A stretch of 64,000 nt of DNA from NCBI GenBank assembly GCA_964036295.1, contig OZ038466.1, positions 8,396,001 to 8,460,000 on the forward strand, in the 5' to 3' direction. The stretch is from Plumapathes pennacea. Lineage: Eukaryota; Cnidaria; Anthozoa; Antipatharia; Myriopathidae. Within the stretch, counting starts at the first letter, position 1, and each line of letters starts with the position of its first letter. The position numbers were made by a program, and so were the translations under genes. The notes under the pieces are model-generated. The model was given only the letters and a program-made list of their open reading frames with translations, was not told the origin of the DNA and did no database searches. Below are positions 12,135 to 24,795 of the stretch, in pieces.

Positions 12135-13050
12135 AATAAGCACGAGACAAGGTTGCTCTTCGGTTGCTCAACGAACTCGAGTCAAAACTCGCGCTCTCTT
12201 TACCCATGATGCCAACTGACTACCCATGATTCCGGTGGTCCGTCGGAAGTCTTTCATTACTCTCCCTCTTCCCTCCCCGACCGTCTGATAATTAGGGGGA
12301 GGGACTAGGGGAAATTCCGCAACAACCTGGGTTCCTGAAAGTTTTATAAGACTCATTTTTGGGCTGATCTCAGAACTTCCAGGAAACGTCCCTTGGGGTA
12401 TAACGACGGTTCCGATATAAAATTTCAGACAGTTTCTTTATTAAGTGGACGGGGCGAAACTTGGCACCAGACCAGAAACCACAGGCGGCCCAGTTGGGGG
12501 TGATTCTGCTGATAGTTCGCGGGCGCAACATAATGGCGGTTATAAGAGAATGTATGAGGATTTCACTCGATCGGACAACAAGAATTTTTACTAATAAAAT
12601 AAGATTTTAACACAATGATCTGGTTCATCTGGGTCTCCTGCTTAACTGTGCGGGTTCTATGAGCCAGATTTGTCCCGGTGGTTCCCCCCAGTCTTGCACG
12701 GCCCCAACATCGGCAGGAATTTCTACCACTATACTGGCCGCAGCGGCTTTAAATTGATACAAGGGACACAGGAGACAGCTACCAACAAGTAGCGAGCGTT
12801 TAGTTTGAGTTTCATTTTCAAATTCTATCATTTTCCGTGATCGGTACCGAAACAGTCAAAAGTTTACAAAGCATCCTGGGAAGACTTTTTCATCAGATCA
12901 TAGGTCGTTGTCATAGAAACTACGAGACCGTAAGAATGGTTGGCAATCGAAGATGAAGCGATCATCTGTTTTGCTCATTCGATACCAGTTTGATGTTGCA
13001 TGGTCTGAGAAGCGAAAACAAATGAGCCCTAAATGATGCGTCATTAAAGC

Positions 13051-16000
13051 ATGAAAGACGGACGAGCAACTGCCAAGTATTTTCAGCTTCAACTTCCATC
13101 AGACAACACACGTAAACAACACAACAATGCAGGTATTAAAACGCTTTTGAACTGTCTCTGTTTTGTGAACGCAGATGTGAGTCTCGGCCTGATGCTTTTG
13201 ATATTGTTGAAATCAATGGGGGATCGAGCGACAACTGTGCAAAATGTCGAAGATTAAGCAGATTAAATGACACTTAATTCGTGTTAATAAAACGGATTAT
13301 TAATTAAAAATGTGTCCCGCTTATTTGGCAAGTCATAATCACATCTATTCAAGTAAATTCGGAATATGCTACTTGTATATTGTACCAGCTAATCTTTGTT
13401 ACTTAGATGTATGCCTGTTTTTGCACACTCATTTTGTAAACATGTATAAAAAGTGATTGAATAAAATGCACTGCATGTGAAAACCATCTGCACAAAGGAA
13501 CTGTAAAAAAAAAATTCCTTGTCATGCAATGTAGGATATATAATAATGTTAAATAATATTAATAATGATAAATGATAAAATCACTATTAAAAATAGTTTA
13601 TTTGCCCAATTTCCTACATACTGTATCTCTTTTTTTTTTTTTTTTTTTTTTTTGCTACAATATTCTGGGAAAATAAACTATTGTAATAATTAATCAAAAA
13701 TATTGTTACTTTTATTAATAGCTCATGTAACAAGACCCCTCAAGTCAAGGACCAATTCCAAAAATGTACAGAGCCCAAGCCAATCCAGTCATGACTGTGT
13801 TACTATTGATTATGAAAGTCCAAGTCTCCATACTCAGGTATACACTTGTGTCTACATAATGGAGTGATGTATAATGTTATGAAGTGCAGTGTTGAAAATG
13901 TTCCCCTCTCCACCTCTCAATGCCCCCAGTACCTCCCAGCTCACTCTCTGCATGCAAAATTATGTCCACAAATCATTATCATTATACTTTTTTGCTCTTG
14001 ATAGCACATCCTGGTAGGTTCAGCACTGCGTCGACCACATGCCACTCAGTTCTCACCCCTGGACTCTCAGACCATGCCGGATGTTGGCAGGTCCCCTCGA
14101 CAACCATACAAATCACAGTCATCATGTACAGTGTTTACCTATGCTGCTCGGCCTGTATCAGCAAGATCGGAGCCCGCACATTTTGGACGACACACAAAAT
14201 CCAGGTCTGCATGAAACAAAGTTCAAAACTGGGCCATTTCCAAGATGCCTTTGTTTCAGAACAATGCCCAGTGTGGGAAACTTTGTTAGAAACTTGAGAG
14301 TGGTTTTTCCACCAGGTCCCATTTTGAAACACAATGGAAATTTTGGCCTGTTAGATTGCAAAAGCTTGGAATGCATCCATTTTTTGCTTGAGTTCAGTTA
14401 AGTCCTTTCTGTCCTACTAACAAATATTTCTAAGGGAGAGGGGGTCATCAAAAACAAATGCACAATTATCCTGGAATTGTTCTCAATAAAAAGTACTCCA
14501 TAAAACTATGATACAATCTGTTCAGTAAGGGATATACCCTTTACTATGAATAACATTAGCAATGGGGATGTGTTAACATAAAAAAGATAGTCCCTCCCAC
14601 CATGGAAACCATTGCAGTTCCCTTCCCATTTCCCCCCATCTTCCTGAGTTCCCTCTTCGTTGTGGTCGTTTAATTCATGTTGTTTCTTTCAGTTTGCTGA
14701 GGTGCAAGTCTGCATCAGCCGTCTCTTCTTCTGCCTCCACATCATCCATCTCATCCTGTGGTGAGAATCACAGCAAATCACATATTTGCAACAAGAAGCT
14801 GTGCAAGATTAGTAAGTGGCAGTTAATTCCTATTCAAATAGCCCTCTCAACCAGCTGTGAACAAAAGCGTCAAACCACTATTTTAGCTCATCACTCTATT
14901 AAAATCAAAAGCATGAATGTTATTGACGATCATTTTTTATCCAATTCATATGAAAATTATGAGATTGACAGTGCTCCCTTTACAAAAGTTACTAAGCATA
15001 CAAAGTAATCTCTATTTTTCATTTACTATTCTCTCTCTAGGGGAAGACTACAGGTTTTTCAACACAGGCTCCTACCCAAAACAGTAAGTGAAACAGTACA
15101 GTGTCTTTCATCTTACATGTAGGTCAACCAGTCTGGTAACAACATCCTTCCTGGTTATATGTCCTTCCCCTTTCCCCCTAAATATAAGCCTAAGTTACAC
15201 TTCAAGAACTTTGAGAAGAGAAATGCAACTAATACAAACCCCCTCCCCCTTAAGGCCCCTGCAGGATATTTTTATAAATTATTAGTTATTATTTTATATA
15301 ATTCTGCCTTTCATAACTATTGTCATTATTTTTAAATTAGATATTAAATAAAAATTTAATTTCAGAAATCCTCCACATGGTGAATCAATGCATGCTTTTC
15401 TGACAGGAGCACGATACAACAGGTAAGAAGTGGGTGTGGTAGCTGTTATTTATATTTTATTTACATTTTTCCATTTTCCTTTCTGTTAATTTTTCTTTTC
15501 GATTCAGGACAAGATTTCTTGATTCAAGAAGTTTGTCCAGACTGGGTGTGTACATCCCAAAGGCTGATTTAAACACATTCTTTGTCAAGGAGGATAAAGC
15601 TGGGCAATACAGTGATGGTAAGTTTGAATTTCTCGCCTTGAAAAATATCTTGATGTCATAGGTATACTGAGGGCGTGTTCTTTTGGGAATATTCCGTCTG
15701 TTCCATCCATTCTGCTCCCAATGGCAGGATTGATGGAATAGACCAAATAGCTGCTTTTATTTGGAATGGACAGAATAGCCGGAGATCATGTTCTTTTGGT
15801 ATTTTTTACCATATTCTGTCACGTCAGCTATTCTGTTTTTGGAAAGCACAAAGTCTGTTCTTTTGGGAACTGGTATTCTATGTATTCTTTTATTCCTAAC
15901 AGTACTGTATTCCGGAATAGGAATACCATGTGGCATGAAATATCGCAGGAGTTTATTTTCGCAAATTTCATGGATTTTCTGACGATTTGCAAAAATTAAA

Positions 16001-16499
16001 TCCGCGAAAATATACTCCCGTGAAAAAAATCCACGAAATTTACTCCATATATTTATTAAATTCGTCTGGCACTATACGTTGGGGGTGGGTGGTCTGATAG
16101 TACCTAAAGTAAGTTGCCAATCTCCTGAGATCCAAACGTATATTACATGGAAAGTTTTGCAGTATGGCAGGAAATTTTCACAATTCTTTTCTTTTTCTTT
16201 CATAAGATGATGATGCCAGCATCTCCATTGAAGATTCCCCAGAAGGCAGTTCCTCAGAACTGGATCAAGAGTGTGATGTGCTCACACAGAATAAAGCAAT
16301 AAACACAGAGCCTCACTTCCTGAGTATCAACCGCTGGCAACCAGCAGAATGGAAAACAAACAGAAAGAACACACGGGAGCCCAGGGTGACATCTGCTCCT
16401 GTTAGAATAAAACCATTCAGGGCTTATTACTATGACTACAACAATGTGAAAAGGAAGAGGCCATCCACCACTGTACAGAAGGAGAAAATTAGGCACTGA
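13051..16499 (+). CDS. Unrecognised 241-aa protein, seven exons
   Basis: Exons are 13051-13111 (ATG), 14162-14204, 14693-14811, 15041-15083, 15366-15422, 15508-15617 and 16207-16499 (TGA). All intron phases match (1, 2, 1, 2... through to the last exon) and the total is 726 nt, an exact multiple of three. The protein has a Ser-rich N-terminal third with four Cys between about residues 38 and 80. A middle part carries E-D-Y-R-F-F-N-T-G-S-Y-P-K and H-G-E-S-M-H-A-F-L-T-G-A-R-Y-N-R. An acidic/Ser stretch follows, then a basic C-terminus ending in K-R-K-R-P, a possible nuclear localisation signal. No signal peptide or membrane segment is visible. The first two exons are less certain than the last five. 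I do not recognise the family. Confidence 0.65.
13628..13653 (+). repeat. Poly(T) tract
   Basis: A run of over 20 T inside the first intron of the 241-aa gene, possibly the tail of a minus-strand retroinsertion. Confidence 0.85.
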
Positions 16500-17451
16500 C
16501 GTGTGATCAAGTTGACAAAATATTATTGTCATCTTCGGCTGTACATCAGCAAGAATATATTTTCAAAACTTTGACTGCAAATGTTTTCAGAATAATATTT
16601 GAATTATTAATTTCACATGTTTGGGTCTTGGGTTTTTTAGCTCCACAGTTATTCCTGTTATTTAGGAGTGTAACATGAAAAATGAACACACAGATGACAA
16701 TTTCTGTTAACATTTATTTTGTGGCCAATACTGAATCTGAGCTAAGCATTTTGGGAAGTTCTGGAGATACTTTGGAATTGGGTAATACAGATCAAGTTTC
16801 CTTTGTTACTGACTACCCCAATGATTAGTATATTTCTTTTTGCCTGTAGGCTCAATATTTTTGTACTATTATGTGATATTATACAGTACTGTACAAACAC
16901 ACTCATGGTTCTGTACGTTGTGGGGAGACCCCATCAATAATCTCAGTAGCTAGGCTCACTAAAATAATACAAGATTGCAATTCTAGGGGTTAATAAATAA
17001 TGCAAATATTGCTTTTGGCAGCATTTCTGTTTTACAGTGAATTCAGCTCTTGTTCAAGTCATGTTCTGGTATCATTCAAACAGAGAGAACAGAGAGAACC
17101 CAGAGGCAAACATTGCCTTTAAAATGTTCCCACTGAGTGAAATACATGCAGTGTTGATCATGGCTTCATATAGAGGTGACACATACTATCACCCTAGCAA
17201 GCAAACTAATAAACCTACCTATAAATACAAGCTTTGTACTACACATTGTTTGTATGGAAAGCTTGATTTCTAAATTACACATGAACCCATTCATTTTTGT
17301 ATTATTGTCTCTTGCATTCTTTTCAATATTACATAGCAAACGTAGCTACAGGTGTATGAGTAAATAACCGTGTTATTCTTGCCATATGCTCCAAACAAAT
17401 AAACTGATAAACAAATACCAGACCACTTCATTATTGCAGTTTTCCTTTGGA
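16500..17451. other. Convergent 3' intergenic region
   Basis: Lies between the ends of two convergent genes, so it should hold both 3' UTRs. I see no further exon here; the short frames at 17037-17367 lack splice support. Confidence 0.5.
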
Positions 17452-20400
17452 TCATGATTTTGTCCCTGCTTGCTCCTGCTCTACAGGGGCTTGCATTCCA
17501 TTTTCCTGGTGTCCACGATATTGTGAAGTCTTCTTAATGAAACCAGCATCAATCAAACTGTATGCCATGTCAATTATGGTTTTTGACAGATCTGTGGGTT
17601 CATATCCCAAGTCTTCCTTTATCTGCAGACAAAACCAACTGTATGAGAAAAGTGTGAAACAGCGCTAAAAGTTCTGCAAGTATTCAAATATTTTGTGAAG
17701 GCAAACAGAAGGTAGTCAACCTAAAAAGGAAATATAATATTTTTATTAACCAAACCTACAGCGTGGGTTGGAAAATATGCATGTGAGAATGAAGGCAGGG
17801 GGGTGGGGTGGGGTGGAGAGAGAGAGAGAGGGAGGGAGGGAGGATTCCTTTCTTTATTTTTTATCCCCTCCCCTCTGCTCAGCTTGTTATTCTCTGTTCC
17901 TTGCAGACAAAACAGGTTAAAAGCACTGGTACATCAATGGTTATTATATATACCTGAACACTAAAGATGAAAGCATAAAGAAAATGTTCAGTAGTGCGAT
18001 TCAGGTAAAATCTAGCAACTTTATCAGGTGGTTCATGGACAACACACTCAAACATACCTTAGCATTGCTTGCTCTTAGCTCTTTTCCTACAGCAGGTAAG
18101 ATCATTTTGACACTGCTGTCAAACCAAGACATAAGATACAGACCAAACTTAGGAGCTGCAGCAGTGGGAACTCTGTATCCTGAAACAGGAACAAAGAAAA
18201 AGATAATTTTTTACTGAATACATAATGTGTAGAATGTGCAAAGGGCTGTAAATATTTTGAGGTGTGAGAAACATGTAAATTGAAAGGGTGCTACACTATA
18301 TCAAAAGTCAAAAGGGCCTAACCCACCCAAGCCAATCTGTTTTTCACCATTTAGCCACCCAGCGCTTTATACTGGAGCGAATGCCACCTACACAATTCAT
18401 GTACCTTGGGGTCTGAACTCCTTGTCAAGGATTTGCGCTGTCTCCTGTATCCACATTGACTGGGAAACTGCAAAGTATCTATTGCCTAATAAAGAAATAT
18501 ATACTGTCAATCATTTATTATTATTTTATTGTACCAAAAACAGATACCAGAATTTAAGTAAAACAAGCCCAAAAAATGGACATTTAAATAATTATTATAT
18601 AAATTTTATGAAGTGTTTTGATGGAAGTGAAATTATTGAAATTATGAAATTATTGTCCAAAACTAATCAGGAAGAAATGTCATTATTTTTCTCCATACCA
18701 AACTGCACTGGATATAAATCTGTACCTGATCACATATTGAAAAAAGAACTTTGTCTCTGATCATGCACCTTTGGCCTTAAAAGGGTTGAGCCAGCTCATA
18801 TCATATCATAACGAGGCAAATTTTGTATTGTATATGTATCGTACAGGTCTCGGAAATGCTATATCAGTATTCGTAAGTTGAAATTTTAGCAGTATTTACA
18901 TAGATCTCACAATATTACCTGGAGCTTTGATTGCAGTGAGTGCTGTGATGTGTGCTTTAGCGATGTCCCTCACATCCCCTATGGAAAAATGGAGCCGTGG
19001 AACCATGGGAATTTCTCTTTGGAGCAGGCGCCTCGGAATCTGCAATTATATAAACAAACTAGACTGGCCTTGCCAGTGAGCTCGCGGCGTGAGTTGGGTT
19101 GAGACCAGAATATAAAATGGAAAGTAGGGGACAAGAGCGGAACTCCCAAGAGAGACTTCCAATTTCTCACCATAAAAATATCACACAGTATAGAGAACTT
19201 GGCTTTGACACCTTGATTAAACTAAAAATTATTATTACAACACTCATACACTTGCTTCTTAAAGGTTGAGCGACCCTGCATCTTGAGAATGCGTGACATA
19301 TCTTTTTATGCACAATCGATTATGACAGTTTGACCTTGACTCATATTTCTAATCAGAGGCCACGATTAATCCAGCCTTCGCTTCACTACTTATGTGTTTT
19401 CTTTTGTTAACTCAATACGTTTCTTCTATCAGGCTTTCGAGTATTCGTGCTCTGTAACAAATGTAAAATTGAAAGCGAGGAATGTCACACGAGAGATGTT
19501 TACAATATTATTGCGCTTTTGTTCACAGTGTGTTCAGTCCATTTGTGACTGCAAACTCAATCCTCAGAATTATTTCGGTGTATTTTTCATTTCTGGTATT
19601 TAATGAACATTGCGAAACAAAGACTACATGATCGAATGAAAGAAACACTTCAACAGGCAATGTACGATACGCAGAAGAATTTTATGAGGCAACAGATGTC
19701 ATGTACAGAGTAAAGCATAAAGCGTCATTGTTTTACGGCTAAAGCTCACCGTAGCTTTGGTTTCTGTTTTCGCCCTGTTATCTTCCCAAAAGTATTTCGT
19801 GTCGCCACAGAAAGTTTCGTCGGGACTAAATATTTATCGGCGACAGCGGTACCATCAAATATTTGTTTACGGCTATTCTCAAAGCTTCCGCAGTGAACGC
19901 GAGCCAAAATCGTTCCCGAAAATCCAGTTTATCCGTGCGCATTCCACAGAGCCAAATGGTGTTGAGTTTGGATGGGATGCAGTTAACTTTTACACACAAG
20001 TAACGAGCAATTCACTGGCCACATCTCGAGTTGTTTAGCGAAGTCAATTACGTCATCGCCCAGCACGTGATAATATGAACCAATCACCGTGTGCTGATTC
20101 GTAACCCAGAAAAAAAATAAAAATAAAAATAAAAATATGACGATGATAAAGACACGCTTTCCAATCCTAAGCTCGTCGGCTTCGCCACGAGCAATTAGAC
20201 GAAAGCTTATTATCATTACTCAAGAAGAGGACAGTGTAATATGACAGCTAATATCCTGGCTATTTGCTCAGACCAGCCAGGGCTCATATAAAAAGTCCAC
20301 CAGCCCAACATCTGGGATAGAAAATTTTGACATCAGCCTAGCAAGAAATGTTCATTCTGTACTTGACGCCAAGAAGAGAGTTTATAATAACTCCCTGGCA

Positions 20401-22853
20401 AACTCACATCAATCACCCACCTCCCAGATCCAGATTATAATTTTAGTTGGTAACCATTAAAACAAACTGTATGCATAACTTGGTTTGGTTACACCATAAG
20501 CATTATACAACTCATTGTTATTGTATACACCCCCACCTCCTAAGTTTTGATCTTTTATACCTCCATGCTTGTACAAGATGATCCTTGCAGGACTGGGCCA
20601 TATATCAGACCAGGACAAATGCAGACCAACTCAAATTTCTCATCGTCTACATTCAAATAAACAAACAAACATGATATAATTTTTTTATTTAGTTGTAAAA
20701 TAAAAAAAATGAAAAATGAAAAATAAAAAACTGGCTACATAATAAATGCTCCCCTGGAAATGTCTGAGAACAATAATAATGTCTGAGAACAAAATGTTGT
20801 CATGTATGGAATAATAAATCTTTCATTACTTCTCCTCGGCACAAATTAGGCAAGCTGAAGCTAGAGAGAAAGAGTTGATACAATCCACTTTCATCATTAC
20901 CTATACTTGCAATGAAATCTGTCTTCTTACCTGGGGCTACCAGACATTCCCATCAGTCTATAGCACTGGGCTAGTGAGTCATGTCTATTCAGCTGCTAAA
21001 TATATAGAGGATATTACACGGTGGCGCGAAGATATGAATTTTATTTTCGAGTGATAAAAACAATATTTTATGAATGAGCGCTTCGCGAGTAAAATATTGT
21101 TTTTTCCAAGAGAAAATAAAATTCATATCTTCGCGCCGCCGTGTAATTTTCTTTTTATTATATTAGACATGAGTATTTTACGAGAAAGTGCACAAACAAC
21201 CGTGCAAAAGTGGGAAATGATTCCAATGATATCCTCACTAGTGAGGATATGGAAAATACGCCACTCGGGTCCCAGATGTAGTTGCGTATGGATTTTACGC
21301 ACGGTATATTTTCCAGTAAAACACTCGTGTCTATATAATAAGCACTATTTCTTTTTAATCACAAGGCTGCCTGTCAGTGAATGTGATAATACATGCACTT
21401 ACCTGGAAGGGATTCAACATATTCCCATGCAGCTTTCTCAGCCAATGTTTTACTTTTTTCATATGGACTACAATGTTTTACATCTGACCAATCATCTTCT
21501 GTTAGTTCTCGTCCTTCACCAAGATGGCCACCTGAGTGATGGAGAGAAGTCGTGATTAAAACCCTGCTCCTATACAAAAAGTAATACATTTACTGCACAG
21601 CTAACACTATATCATAGGGTGCATTTCTTTAATGGATCCATGATCCAAAGTATCCAATTTTAGATATAATCCAGTGAATCTGTCTTAGGTGTGGATCACA
21701 TGGATTCATTATCCAGATTTAGATTTCAGTAAAGAAACAGATAATCTGTTTTTTGGATTTGTGATCCAAATTTGAATTCCTAAAAAAAAACACACACCCA
21801 TACTTTCATGTTCGTGCTTACCATAAGCAGCTGCAAGTGAACTTGTCACAACTACTCTCTTTATAGCTCCCTTGGTTTTCGCGCATGCTTCCAGGACACT
21901 TTTGGTGCCGTCAACTGCTGGCTTAATCAATTCCATTTCATCACGAGGGCTTGAAGCTGGAAAGGGTGATGCAGTGTGCAGCACAAATGAACAGTCTTTG
22001 ATGGCCCTGAAAGGCACAGGATAAGCAGATGTCAAATTCAAAATGCACGAATGGATGTATCAGTCAAACATACATGCAACCTCTGCCTGAGTTTCACAAA
22101 CATAGTCAAATTCTGGCAAACTCATGCATTCTGTCCACCCCTTTAGCCCCCCACTCAATCAAGATCAAGGTTTAGTCATAACTTCTCACAGTTGGAAGTT
22201 GGACAGGCAGTCCAAAGTTGTATGGACTGTTCCAGTCCTGCTCTGCCGCTCGGCTCCAAACTGCGCGTTTATTTACGATCTTTGGAGAGGAAAGGAGGAC
22301 CTGGAACAGTCTAGGAATTGTACCAAAGTACGTCGGATTGCTCTTTGTAAATTTGTGTGAATTAATTACAAGACAGGTGCACTGCAACAACTTCGCGATT
22401 GAGTTGAACTGCCGAGCGGCCCAGCAGGGAAGAAATGTAATAACCCTGTCATCAGCTCTAAATTATGCCATTTATATACCGGTGCATTTACGGTATGTAT
22501 TACACCATACATTACAGTATACATTTCGTACAGGTCTGGATTGCTATCCGCCGTCAAAATCTTCTGTTGTTAAATATCATCAACTGTTGGCCCCGCCTGT
22601 GTGTAATTAATAACAGTCTCCACTACCTTTCCCAGCAATCTTTATCCAAAAGATCCGCTTCCACGAGTTCTAACTTATGCTTGGAGTCGGGACACAAGCT
22701 TTTTAACGGCGCTACCTTCTTCTCGTTCGCCAAACTCCTCACTGTTCCACGGACAACGTACTGGCCGCCTTCAAGAAGCTGCTTGACGATGTGACAAGCC
22801 AGAAACCCCGACGCTCCTGTCACCAAAACTCGCGGTATTTCAACGCTCGACAT
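17452..22853 (-). CDS. Extended SDR, dihydroflavonol/cinnamoyl-CoA reductase-like
   Basis: A complete eight-exon gene for 367 aa: 22853-22627, 22006-21822, 21531-21403, 20646-20561, 19039-18919, 18467-18405, 18179-18058 and 17622-17452. All phases join and the total is 1,104 nt. The N-terminus has the Rossmann nucleotide-binding motif V-T-G-A-S-G-F-L-A-C-H, and R-G-T-V-R-S fits NADP(H) preference. Exon 2 ends in V-V-V-T-S-S-L-A-A-A-Y-G, which supplies the active-site Ser/Thr, and exon 3 carries the catalytic Y-E-K-S-K (YxxxK). Exon 4 has P-G-L-I-Y-G-P, the usual substrate-side motif of DFR/CCR-type enzymes. Family members reduce ketones or aldehydes on small substrates; the real substrate here cannot be inferred. 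No signal peptide or membrane anchor is seen, so it is probably cytosolic. Intron 3 holds two foldback elements. Confidence 0.93.
20108..20140 (+). repeat. (AAAAT)n microsatellite
   Basis: Five to six AAAAT units in an intron of the SDR gene. Confidence 0.85.
21013..21147 (+). mobile_element. Foldback MITE in intron 3 of the SDR gene
   Basis: Ends ATTACACGGTGGCGCGAAG and its near-perfect inverse, and the inner part also pairs (AAACAATATTTTA with TAAAATATTGTTT) around GCGCTTCGCG. Almost the whole 135 bp can fold into one hairpin. No transposase frame. Confidence 0.85.
21166..21331 (+). mobile_element. Second foldback element with a 22-nt perfect palindrome
   Basis: Outer arms GACATGAGTATTTTACG and TAAAACACTCGTGTC pair imperfectly. 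At the centre, 21229-21250 is a perfect 22-nt palindrome around ACTAGT. It begins 19 bp after the first foldback element. Confidence 0.75.
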
Positions 22854-23004
22854 GTCAGCTTGCCTTCGAAATTACAGGTTAAGAAGAAGTATAACTTCAG
22901 CGTCTCATGAACGGTAACGTGACGCAGCAACTTTCTCGAACCGCGACCCTTGACTTCGATGACGCGCGTGTGCAGACTGGGGAGACACGAACGCCAAGAC
23001 AAGA

Positions 23005-24288
23005 GGTTGTGCCTAAATCGTACCAACGGGAAGGACAGCCGCGCAAGACTGAAAACGAGTTTAGACCCGATCGCCTCACGACCGAGAATCGGACGATGTC
23101 GGTAAATCCAAGATGGCTGTCTTCTGTGTATTTCATCGAACGATGAAATGAACAAGCCTTATCGAGTTTAAGTGAAATAACATCGCTTCCTTTCATCATA
23201 GTTTAGACGATTATAATACATATTGAACCTCGTGGCGAACTAAACTGTAGAAAATGTGACGTGTCCTTCCCGCTGGTACGGTATAATCGTGTCGTACGTA
23301 CCAACGGGAAGGACAGAGTGAAATAACTCGACTATTTTAGTCGAGGATCATTTTAAGTGAAGAGTAAGTGTATCTTCAATAAAATCAAGTGGCATCTCTT
23401 CCTTTGGTGGTGATTTAGACAACTGAGGCGAACTAAACTGTGGAAAATGTGATGTGTCCTTCCCGCTGGTACGATGGAGTTCGATCGTACCAGCGGGAAA
23501 TAACCAGACTATCTTTAACCGTATCTTCAGTCGAGGATATACAGAGTAAAATGTACCATCGGAAACTCAAGTGGAATTGCTTGACTGAATTATATTTGAC
23601 ACAAAATGAGCCTCACAGTGAAGCAGAGTATAGTAAAGTGTGGTGTCCTTTCCGCTGGTACGCTGTCTTCGGATTGTCGTAGGCTAATTTTGTGTCAAAT
23701 ATAATTCAGTCAAGCAATTCTACTTAAGTTTCCGATGGTACATTTTACTCTGTATATCCTCGACTGAAGATACGGTTAAAGATAGTCTGGTTATTTCCCG
23801 CTATCCTTCCCGCTGGCACGATCGAACTCCATCGTACCAGCGGGAAGGACACATCACATTTTCCACAGTTTAGTTCGCCTCAGTTGTCTAAATCACCACC
23901 AAAGGAAGAGATGCCACTTGATTTTATTGAAGATACACTTATTCTTCACTTAAAATGATCCTCGACTAAAATAGTCGAGTTATTTCACTCTGTCCTTCCC
24001 GTTGGTACGACACGATTACACCGTACCAGCGGGAAGGACACGTCACATTTTCTACAGTTTAATTCGCCACGAGGTTCAATATGTATTATAATCGTCTAAA
24101 CTATGATGAAAGGAAGCGATGTTATTTCACTTAACTCAATAAGGCTTGTTCATTTCATCGTTCGATGAAATACACAGAAGACAGGATTTACCGACATCGT
24201 CCGATTTTCGGTCGTGAGGCGATCGGATCTAAACTCGTTTTCAGTCTTGCGCGGCTGTCCTTCCCGTTGGTACGATTTAGGCACAACC
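23005..24288. repeat. Nested 1.28-kb palindrome with eleven copies of a 19-bp motif
   Basis: Arms 23005-23607 and 23686-24288 are inverted copies (coordinates sum to 47293) around a 78-bp loop, with small compensating indels. Inside each arm the motif CGTACCAGCGGGAAGGACA, or a one-base variant, recurs in both orientations as short hairpins. I count eleven occurrences, near 23018, 23263, 23299, 23456, 23488, 23643, 23804, 23834, 23993, 24023 and 24258. It fills most of the space between the SDR start (22853, minus) and the next gene's start (24296, plus). No protein-coding content is credible. A single-arm copy is at 37956-38492. Confidence 0.9.
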
Positions 24289-24295
24289 ATGAAAC

Positions 24296-24795
24296 ATGGC
24301 GACGGAGGAAACGAAGAAGGTAAAATCCTTGAGTTATTGGCCTGAAATTAAACCATCCGTGTTCTGTCGAGTCATAGTTTCGTGCACTGCAGCAATAAGA
24401 ACGTGATTGTTTGCATATTTGTGTTTTCATTCTTGCAATAGGTGCATATTTTAATATTTTGTTTGCTCGAGTAGCCATGTGGAATGCATATATTCAAAAT
24501 AAAAACACAGAATGTTTATCTGGCGTTGCAGATCCTTTTACAGCTTGGTGACAGACGCCAAGTGGTTGAAGTCCAGCATTTCAAGTCTCTTGAGGACCTA
24601 AATCAATATACAAAAGCTCATTTTGACGTTTCGCAAAATAGGCGAATATATTTTCAAAGATTCGAGAGCGATTGGAACGAATATGTAGAAATATCTGATC
24701 TACATGATTTAAACAACAAGGACAAGATGATTGCCATTCTCAATGTCAACGTGAAGAGTACAGACGGCGACTCGGGCGGCGACGCAACTGCACAG
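24296..24795 (+). CDS. 5' part of a gene with a PB1/ubiquitin-like domain
   Basis: Exon 1 is 24296-24319 (ATG, eight codons, M-A-T-E-E-T-K-K). Exon 2 is 24532-24795 (88 codons). Both are in phase 0, with CAG acceptor and GT donors. The exon-2 protein runs from I-L-L-Q-L-G-D-R-R-Q-V through R-F-E-S-D-W-N-E-Y-V-E-I-S-D-L to a Gly/Asp-rich end. The acidic stretch before a strand and S-D-L resembles the OPCA part of PB1 or ubiquitin-like domains, which act in protein-protein contacts; this is inference. The start codon lies only 8 bp beyond the palindrome. No certain further exon was found. A phase-0 segment at 25617-25724, ending in a stop, could be the last exon, giving about 132 aa. The DIRS insertion downstream may have cut the gene short. 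Confidence 0.6.

Noticed and set aside
20930..21012. Possible extra minus-strand exon of the SDR gene
   Set aside because: It has splice-like ends but does not encode a conserved segment. The eight-exon model is already complete with the exon at 20646-20561.
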